Positions 6,639-12,558 of a stretch of DNA of 12,558 nt are shown here, in pieces. The stretch comes from an uncultured Eubacteriales bacterium (GTDB lineage: Bacteria > Bacillota > Clostridia > Christensenellales > Pumilibacteraceae): contig USNB01000018.1 in assembly GCA_900555875.1 (NCBI GenBank), positions 1 through 12,558 on the forward strand, read 5' to 3'. The first letter of the stretch is position 1. Each line of letters starts with the position of its first letter. A program made the position numbers and the translations under genes. Under the pieces are notes generated by a model, which worked only from the letters and a program-made list of their open reading frames with translations, had not been told where the DNA came from and made no database searches.

Positions 6639-9600
6639 CTTCTGCTTTTCGGTGCGCATGCGGTTGATATCCACAAGCTCGATGTTGCCCTGGCTGTATT
6701 TGGAACGCAGCGCGCCCGCAAGAGCGTTGGCTGTATCGATGCTCGTCAGGCAGGGTACCGCGAGAGCCACCGCTTCGCGGCGAAGACGTACGTCGTCTTC
6801 CGAAGGTATCCTGCCCTTGGACGACGTGCATATCAACAGGCTGACTTTTCCGCGCGTAAGCAGGTCGAACGTCGTCTCGCTGCCGCCGTCGCTTATCTTG
6901 TTGACGACGGTAACTTTCATACCGGCTTTTCTTATAACTTCGCCCGTACCCGCCGTCGCATACAGCTTATAGCCCAGCTCGCTGAATTCCTTGGCGACCT
7001 TTGCGATCTCGGGTTTATCGACGTCGCGGACCGTGATCAGCACTCCGCTGCGGTTCTTGCGGTCCATATCGTAACCGGCGGCGCAAAGACCCTTGTAGAG
7101 CGCTTCGTCAAGACTCTTTCCTATACCGAGCACCTCGCCGGTGGACTTCATCTCCGGACCGAGATGAGTATCGAGATCGGCGAGCTTTTCAAAGCTGAAT
7201 ATGGGCACTTTGACCGCCACGTAAGGACTGCGCTTATAAAGTCCCGTGCCGTAGCCGAGGTCGCGCAGTTTTTTGCCGAGCATACACTCCGTCGCGAGCT
7301 GTATCATGGGTACGCCCGTGACTTTGCTTATATACGGCACCGTGCGGCTGGAACGGGGGTTGACCTCTATGACGTAGATCTGGTTGTTCTTGACGATGTA
7401 CTGGATATTTATCAGTCCCTTCGTCTCCAGCCCGAGCGCAAGCTGACGCGTATTCTCTATGAGTTGCTCGATGATCTCGTCGCTGAGATGCTGAGCGGGA
7501 TATATGGCGATGGAGTCGCCGCTGTGTATGCCCGTCCTCTCGACGTGCTCCATTATGCCCGGGATGAGGATGTCCTTGCCGTCGCATATCGCGTCCACTT
7601 CCACCTCGGTGCCTATGACGTATTTGTCGATGAGGATGATGTTGTCAGGATTCTCGGTGAGAATGACGTCCATGTACTCGCGGATATCGCTCTCTCCCCA
7701 CGCTATTATCATGTTCTGGCCGCCGAGCACATAGCTGGGACGCATGAGCACCGGATAGCCCAGCTCCGCGCCCACTTTAAGCGCGTCTGCGGTATTTGTC
7801 ACCGTATGGCCCGCGGGACGGCGTATGCTCAGTTTTTCGAGCAGCTCGTCGAAACGCTCTCTGTCCTCGGCGGCGTCTATCATGTCCGCGCTCGTTCCGA
7901 GTATGCGGACTCCGGACTCGCTGAGATGTTTTGTAAGTTTTATCGCCGTCTGCCCGCCGAACGCCACGACCGCTCCGTAGGGTTTTTCGGTGGCGATGAC
8001 GTTATCCACGTCCTCGGGAGTAAGAGGCTCGAAATACAGTCTGTCTGCCGTATCGAAATCGGTGGACACCGTTTCGGGGTTATTGTTCACTATCGCGACT
8101 TCGCAGCCGGCTTCCTTGAGCGCCCATACGCAGTGGACGGAGGCATAGTCGAACTCTATGCCCTGACCTATCCTTATAGGACCGGAGCCGAAAACGATGA
8201 CGCGCTTCTTGTCCTTGTCTCCGCGCTCTTCGATGAACTCCTCCGCCTCGTTCTCATCGTCGTAAGTCGAGTAAAAGTACGGCGTCTCCGCCTTGAATTC
8301 CGCGCCGCACGTGTCCACCATCTTGTAGACCGCCGTGCGGTGAGCGGGCAGTGCGTGACCGCTTATGGCGGAAAGCACCTTGTCGGGATAACCGAGCTTT
8401 TTGCCGCGCTCGTACTCCTCTTTCGTGAGCTTTTTGCCGCGGACCGATCCCTCATAGTCCACGAGATTGGCGATCTTCGTGATGAACCATTTATCTATTT
8501 TGGTCTCGTCGCAGATCTCGTCCACCGTGCGCAGCTTGCGTTTGAGCGCTTCGTATATCATGAACAGACGGTAATCCGTCGCGGGCATAAGAGAGCTTAC
8601 GACCTTTTCGTCGCTGTAATGATTGTATTTGGAGTTGTCGAGGCTGAGTCCTTCGCTGCCGCGCACCGCCTTCATGAGCGCGTTCTCGAAGGTGGGGGCT
8701 ATTGCCATGACCTCTCCCGTCGCCTTCATCTGCGTGCCGAGATTACGCTTTGCGTATACGAACTTGTCGAACGGCCAGCGAGGCAGTTTGACGACGACAT
8801 AATCGAGCGTAGGCTCGAAACTTGCTTTGGTCTTGCCCGTTATGACGTTGGGTATCTCGTCCAGCGTGTAGCCGAGCGCGATGAGCGCCGCCACCTTCGC
8901 TATGGGGTAGCCCGTAGCCTTGGACGCGAGCGCGGACGAACGCGACACTCTGGGGTTGACCTCGATCACGGCATATTCCATGCTGTCCGGACGGAGCGCG
9001 AACTGACAGTTGCAGCCGCCCTCGACGCCAAGCGCCGTTATAATGTCCAGCGCCGCGCTGCGCAGCATCTGGAATTCCCTGTCCGCGAGAGTGACGCAGG
9101 GAGCCACGACTATACTGTCGCCCGTATGCACGCCGACGGGATCGAAATTTTCCATCGAACATACGGCAATGACGTTGCCGGCATGATCGCGCATTACTTC
9201 GAACTCTATTTCCTTCCAGCCGGATATGCACTTTTCGATGAGGACCTGCGTTATAGGCGAAAGGTAAAGTCCGCCGGCCGCTATCTCGCGCAACTGCTCT
9301 TCGTCGTCCGCAATGCCTCCGCCCGCGCCGCCGAGGGTGAATGCGGGACGCACTATGACGGGATAACCTATCTCTCCCGCGAAATCGACCGCGGACTGTA
9401 CGTCGTTGACCACTTTGGACGGTATGACAGGCTGTCCGATGGCCTCCATCGTGTCCTTGAACTTCTGTCTGTCCTCCGCCTTATCTATGGTCTCGGGATT
9501 CATGCCGAGCAGACGCACGTTGTTTTCCTTGAGGAATCCGCATTTATCCAGCTGCATGGACAGCGTAAGTCCGGTCTGTCCTCCCAGGCTGGGAAGTATG

Positions 9601-9854
9601 CCGTCCGGCCTCTCCTCGAGTATTATACGCTTGAGCACGGGGAGCGTGAGCGGCTCGATGTATATCTGATCCGCCATCGCCTTATCCGTCATGATGGTCG
9701 CGGGGTTGGAGTTGACGAGAACGACCTCCACCTTCTCGTTCTTGAGAGTGTGGCATGCCTGCGTGCCCGCATAGTCGAACTCCGCCGCCTGACCTATCGT
9801 TATGGGGCCCGATCCGATGACCAAAACTTTCTTTATGCTCTTGTCCTTAGGCAT
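5808..9854 (-). CDS. carB-dapF: Fused carbamoyl-phosphate synthase large subunit / diaminopimelate epimerase
   Basis: One open frame of 1348 residues. Residues 1 to about 1067 are a complete CarB (usual length about 1070). The first synthetase half opens with GSGPITIGQAAEFDYAG (14-30) and an ATP-grasp with VRPAFTLGGAGGG (168-180) and EVNPRVSRSSAL (298-309). The second half mirrors it: GSGPIRIGQGIEFDYAS (556-572), MRPSYVLGGQNM (704-715), EVNPRSSRTVP (830-840). An MGS-type allosteric domain follows at about 935-1050. Residues about 1073-1348 are a complete DapF (276 residues) that converts LL- to meso-diaminopimelate. CarB, with CarA, makes carbamoyl phosphate for pyrimidines and arginine. There is no stop, frameshift or convincing internal ribosome binding site at the joint. 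The start has GGAGG 6 nt upstream; the end overlaps pyrG by ATGA. Both enzymes look intact. Whether the product stays joined, is cleaved, or a separate DapF is also made is not known. Confidence 0.93.
6654..9854 (-). other. carB: CarB module of the fused frame
   Basis: Residues 1-1067 of the fusion. It carries both ATP-grasp halves and the C-terminal MGS-like domain, which in characterised CarB proteins binds UMP, IMP or other allosteric effectors. The natural end of CarB would fall at about NIELVDINRM (1057-1066), and the DapF core starts only six or seven residues later. There is almost no linker, and DapF hangs directly on the allosteric domain. Confidence 0.92.
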
Positions 9855-10920
9855 GGTGTTCCTCCGTCATTGCGATGAATCTGTCGAACAAAAATTCCGT
9901 ATCGAGCGGACCGCCGTGAGCTTCGGGGTGGAACTGCACCGTAAAGCAGGGACGGCCGATATAATCTATGCCCTCGCACGTCTTGTCGTTGGCGTTTATC
10001 ATGCGCACCTTTCCCACGCCGTCGGGCAGAGACTTGTTGCGCACGGCGTAACCGTGGTTCTGACTGGTGATGTACACTCGTCCCGTGACGAGGTCTTTGA
10101 CAGGCTGGTTCGCGCCGCGATGACCGTATTTGAGTTTATGCGTCTTAGCGCCCGACGCGAGCGCCATGAGCTGATGCCCGAGGCATATACCGAACGTGGG
10201 GATCTTTGCCTCGTTGAGCTTCTTTATCTGCGCGATCTCGAACTTTGCGTCTGCGGGATCGCCGCCGCCGTTGCTGAGCATTATGCCCGCGGGAGCGAGC
10301 GCGAGGATCTCCTCCGCAGTCGTCGTGCAAGGCACCACGTGTACCTCGCATCCGCGTGCGGCAAGCTCTCTCGGGATATTGAGCTTGGCGCCGTAATCGA
10401 TGAGCACGATACGCCTGCCCTCGCCCATGACGTACTTTTCTTTTACCGTAGTGTTTTTCGGAGCGTCCTTGACCTTGAACGACCTGATCTTATCCAGCTT
10501 GTCTTTCATACCGTCGAGAGAAGGAGTTATCATGCCATTCATGACTCCGTGCTCTCTTATCGTTCTCGTCAGGCGGCGGGTGTCTATGCCCTCAAGCCCG
10601 ATCACGCCCTGTTCGGTCAGCCAGTCGCCCAGCTCGCCGTTCTTGCGGAAATTGCTGCCGCAGCGGCAAAGCTCGCGCACTATGTAACCGCGGCAATGCG
10701 CACCGACCGATTCCGAATCCTCGGGGATCGCGCCGTAATTGCCGATGAGCGGGAACGTCTGGGTGATGATCTGCCCGTAGTAAGACGGATCGGTGAGCGT
10801 TTCCATGTATGAGCCCATGCCCGTAGTAAACACTACCTCGCCGAGCGTCTCGCCTTCCGCGCCTATACCGCTGCCCTCGTAAACGTCGCCGTTTGCCAAA
10901 ATCAAATAAGCTTTTTTCAT
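9847..10920 (-). CDS. carA: Carbamoyl-phosphate synthase small subunit (glutaminase)
   Basis: A 357-residue class I glutamine amidotransferase that hydrolyses glutamine and passes ammonia through a tunnel to CarB. The N-terminal CarA domain (1-150) begins KKAYLILANGDVYEG and contains GYIVREL (78-84) and GIDTRRLTR (111-119). The amidotransferase domain (about 170-350) has nucleophile Cys246 in FGICLGHQ, and His331 and Glu333 in VQFHPEA. Motif SNGGGDP (216-222) has Gly where most CarA proteins have Pro (SNGPGDP). The start chosen is ATG 10918-10920, because family homology begins there. The frame stays open upstream to 10989 but would then overlap purF with unrelated residues. GGAG (10935-10938) is 14 nt from this ATG, rather far, so initiation may be modest or coupled. 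It begins 31 nt after purF and ends inside the carB start (8-nt overlap). Confidence 0.95.
   Translation of the reverse strand: MKKAYLILANGDVYEGSGIGAEGETLGEVVFTTGMGSYMETLTDPSYYGQIITQTFPLIGNYGAIPEDSESVGAHCRGYIVRELCRCGSNFRKNGELGDWLTEQGVIGLEGIDTRRLTRTIREHGVMNGMITPSLDGMKDKLDKIRSFKVKDAPKNTTVKEKYVMGEGRRIVLIDYGAKLNIPRELAARGCEVHVVPCTTTAEEILALAPAGIMLSNGGGDPADAKFEIAQIKKLNEAKIPTFGICLGHQLMALASGAKTHKLKYGHRGANQPVKDLVTGRVYITSQNHGYAVRNKSLPDGVGKVRMINANDKTCEGIDYIGRPCFTVQFHPEAHGGPLDTEFLFDRFIAMTEEHHA
9861..9865 (-). promoter_or_regulatory. Ribosome binding site of carB inside carA
   Basis: GGAGG on the minus strand, 6 nt before the carB ATG and within the last codons of carA. It is the strongest site in the operon and shows what a used internal site looks like here, in contrast to the CarB-DapF joint. 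Confidence 0.85.
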
Positions 10921-10951
10921 GATCAGTTTATATTCTCCGATATGGTTTTTC

Positions 10952-12367
10952 TCAGTCGAATTTGTCCTTCTTGCCTGCGCCGGACACATCGATGGGATAT
11001 CTGTCGGTAAAACAGCCCGTGCAGTACTCCACGTCCGTTCCCTGTTTTATCTTCACGAGACGATCGACGTCAAGATAAACAAGACTGTCCGCGCCTATCA
11101 TTCCGCATATCTCATCCACGCTGTGCTTAGCCGCGATAAGATTCTCCTTGCTGTCTATATCCGTACCGAAATAGCACGGCCCTATAAACGGCGGCGCGCT
11201 TATACGCATATGTATCTCTTTGGCGCCGGCGTCGCGCAGCGATTTGATTATCTTTGCGCTCGTGGTGCCGCGCACGATGGAATCGTCCACGAGTATGACG
11301 CGCTTCCCCTCTATGGACGCGCGGAGCGGATTGAGCTTCAGACCCACGGCGCGCGACCTGCCCGTCTGCGTCGGCAGGATGAAACTGCGCCCGACATATC
11401 TGTTGCGCACGAACGCCATGCCGTAAGGCACGCCCGATTCCATGCTGTAACCGTATGCCGCGTCGAATCCGCTCTCGGGTACGCCGCACACGATATCCGC
11501 TTCCGTCGGGCACTGCCGCGCAAGCTCTCTGCCCATTTCGAGGCGGGCTTTATATACGCTCATACCGTCGATGAAGCTGTCCGGTCTGGCGAAATATATC
11601 AGTTCGAACACGCAAAGCGAACGCTTGTTCGGCTTTACGAAATAGCTCTCGCACTTGCCCGAGCGCGAAAAGCAGCATATCTCTCCGGGTCTGACGTCGC
11701 GTACATACGTCGCGCCTATACTGTCGAACGCGCACGTCTCGCTCGCGGCAACGGTGGACGTTCCGAGTTTTCCGATGCAGAGCGGACGGAACCCGTTCGG
11801 ATCGCGCGCCACTATGAGCTTATCCTTTGTCATTATGACGAGCGAATATGCGCCCTCTATCGTTCCGAGAAGATCGACGACGGACTTTTCAAGGCTGCCC
11901 GTTTTTATTATCCTGTCGATGATTATCTTGCTGATGATCTCGGTGTCGTTCGTAGTATAGAAAACCGCGCCGCGCTCGTTGACCATATAGCTGCGCAGTG
12001 CGTCCGCATTGGTGATATTGCCGTTGTGGCAGACGGCGAAAGTCAGTCTCGAATGATGAGTGACTATGGGCTGAGTGTTTTCTACGGTATTGCCGCCCGT
12101 CGTGGAATACCTGACGTGCCCGCACGCCATTTTAGTGAGCGGAGCGGACGCGAGAAACGCGTTGTCGAATACTTCGGATACCAATCCGACGTTCTTGCGG
12201 CAGGCTATGCTCGCCGAAGAGTCTGCGTCGGTAAAATAGGCAATGCCCGCGCCTTCCTGCCCTCTGTGCTGAAGAGCGAGCAGCGCCGTCGCGGCTATAT
12301 GCACGCACGGTTTGTCCTGTTCGTCGATTATGCCGAATACTCCGCATTCCTCATTTATCTTTCTCAT
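10952..12367 (-). CDS. purF: Amidophosphoribosyltransferase
   Basis: A 471-residue cytoplasmic enzyme for the first committed step of purine synthesis: PRPP plus glutamine gives 5-phosphoribosylamine. The N-terminal nucleophile (Ntn) domain begins MRKINEECGVFGI. Cys8 would be exposed by removal of a seven-residue propeptide and act as nucleophile, with LQHRGQEGAGIA (32-43) and CHNGNITN (113-120) nearby. The phosphoribosyltransferase half has the PRPP loop RVILVDDSIVRGTTS (356-370). Cys252, Cys398, Cys449 and Cys452 (in LCVFE, GPCYFG and YCTGC) match the four ligands of the 4Fe-4S cluster of the Bacillus-type enzyme, so an oxygen-sensitive cluster form is expected. The start overlaps the end of the ANTAR gene by 17 nt; AAGGG lies 10 nt upstream. 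It is the only purine gene in view, grouped here with other glutamine-using enzymes rather than with a pur operon. Confidence 0.97.
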   Translation of the reverse strand: MRKINEECGVFGIIDEQDKPCVHIAATALLALQHRGQEGAGIAYFTDADSSASIACRKNVGLVSEVFDNAFLASAPLTKMACGHVRYSTTGGNTVENTQPIVTHHSRLTFAVCHNGNITNADALRSYMVNERGAVFYTTNDTEIISKIIIDRIIKTGSLEKSVVDLLGTIEGAYSLVIMTKDKLIVARDPNGFRPLCIGKLGTSTVAASETCAFDSIGATYVRDVRPGEICCFSRSGKCESYFVKPNKRSLCVFELIYFARPDSFIDGMSVYKARLEMGRELARQCPTEADIVCGVPESGFDAAYGYSMESGVPYGMAFVRNRYVGRSFILPTQTGRSRAVGLKLNPLRASIEGKRVILVDDSIVRGTTSAKIIKSLRDAGAKEIHMRISAPPFIGPCYFGTDIDSKENLIAAKHSVDEICGMIGADSLVYLDVDRLVKIKQGTDVEYCTGCFTDRYPIDVSGAGKKDKFD

Positions 12368-12558
12368 TCGCGTCGTTCCCTTCGATGATCTCTTTCGCTA
12401 TATCTTTTTTCGTGCGCCGTTCGCTCATTGCGCGGCGCTCTATTTCCCTGTGAGCCTGTTCTTCCGTCATTCCGCCGTATGCAAGTATGCATTTTGCGCG
12501 GGACACTATCCTCAGCGTTTCAAGCCGCTCTTTCAGGTCGGCGTTTTCTCGGCGCAGC
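12351..12558 (-). CDS. ANTAR-domain RNA-binding antiterminator (C-terminal fragment)
   Basis: Only the last 68 residues and the stop are in the window; the rest lies beyond the right edge. A charged helix (LRRENADLKERLETL) leads into RAKCILAYGGMTEEQAHREI and RRAMSERRTKKDIAKEII. This is the three-helix ANTAR pattern: Arg-Ala-Lys at the start, Glu-Glu-x-Ala in the second helix, and Ala-Met followed by an Ala-x-x-Ile-Ile third helix. ANTAR proteins bind paired hairpins in mRNA leaders and prevent termination, and many are response regulators with an N-terminal receiver domain (not visible here). Several known members, such as NasR and AmiR, control nitrogen or amide use. The stop lies 17 nt inside purF, so the two are translationally coupled and this gene heads the visible part of the operon. 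The short C-terminal tail is GNDANEKDK. Confidence 0.82.
   Translation of the reverse strand, partial: LRRENADLKERLETLRIVSRAKCILAYGGMTEEQAHREIERRAMSERRTKKDIAKEIIEGNDANEKDK

Noticed and set aside
5877..9878. A 1333-codon open frame on the plus strand opposite carB-dapF, and similar long ones opposite purF, carA, pyrG and dapL
   Set aside because: They are codon-aligned mirrors of the real genes over those genes and stay open because the sense genes avoid TTA, CTA and TCA. They have no recognisable domains, and the sense strands encode full conserved enzymes.
9847..10989. Longer CarA starting upstream at 10989
   Set aside because: The additional 23 residues overlap the end of purF and do not resemble CarA. 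The family N-terminus (KKAYLILANGDVYEG) starts at ATG 10920.

Overview
The window looks like chromosomal DNA of a Bacillota (Clostridia-type) bacterium, probably an uncultured gut or environmental lineage. This is inferred from the clostridial-looking protein families (an ANTAR regulator C-terminus, DapL, a PurF with cluster cysteines), clear sigma-A-type promoters, AGGAGG-type ribosome binding sites and hairpin/U-tract terminators. Ile codon ATA is used freely and overall GC is moderately high. Lower-rank taxonomy cannot be set from the sequence alone.

Left third (1-3000), short independent units. On the minus strand lie the start of a membrane-anchored SPOR-like protein and an MBL-fold hydrolase, each with its own promoter; the hydrolase has a terminator. 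Next comes a gene-poor stretch, 1156-1641. It holds a plus-strand promoter, a structured RNA of about 225 nt whose ends pair with each other, and a terminator hairpin that also serves the convergent XRE regulator gene. The XRE regulator (minus) is divergent from a TM2-domain / DUF2752 membrane-protein pair (plus). The spacer between them is packed with inverted repeats built on a repeated TTTTGTAT motif. A 16-bp perfect hairpin separates this module from the next one.

Right three quarters (3017-12558), one tightly packed minus-strand operon. In transcription order it reads: ANTAR regulator (C-terminal piece only), purF, carA, a single reading frame encoding CarB followed by DapF, pyrG, dapL. 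The junctions are a 17-nt overlap, a 31-nt gap, an 8-nt overlap and two 4-nt ATGA overlaps. Three of the enzymes (PurF, CarA with its partner CarB, PyrG) use glutamine amide nitrogen. DapL and DapF are consecutive steps that make LL- and then meso-diaminopimelate for lysine and peptidoglycan. An ANTAR antiterminator at the head of the cluster would fit nitrogen-responsive control, though its target hairpins are not in the window.

The most unusual feature is the 1348-residue CarB-DapF frame. A full-length carbamoyl-phosphate synthase large subunit runs without a stop, and without a convincing internal ribosome binding site, into a full-length diaminopimelate epimerase. This joins pyrimidine/arginine and lysine/cell-wall biosynthesis in one predicted polypeptide. 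The second item of interest is the unassigned structured RNA near 1300-1558, for which a 6S-like RNA is the leading but unproven guess.
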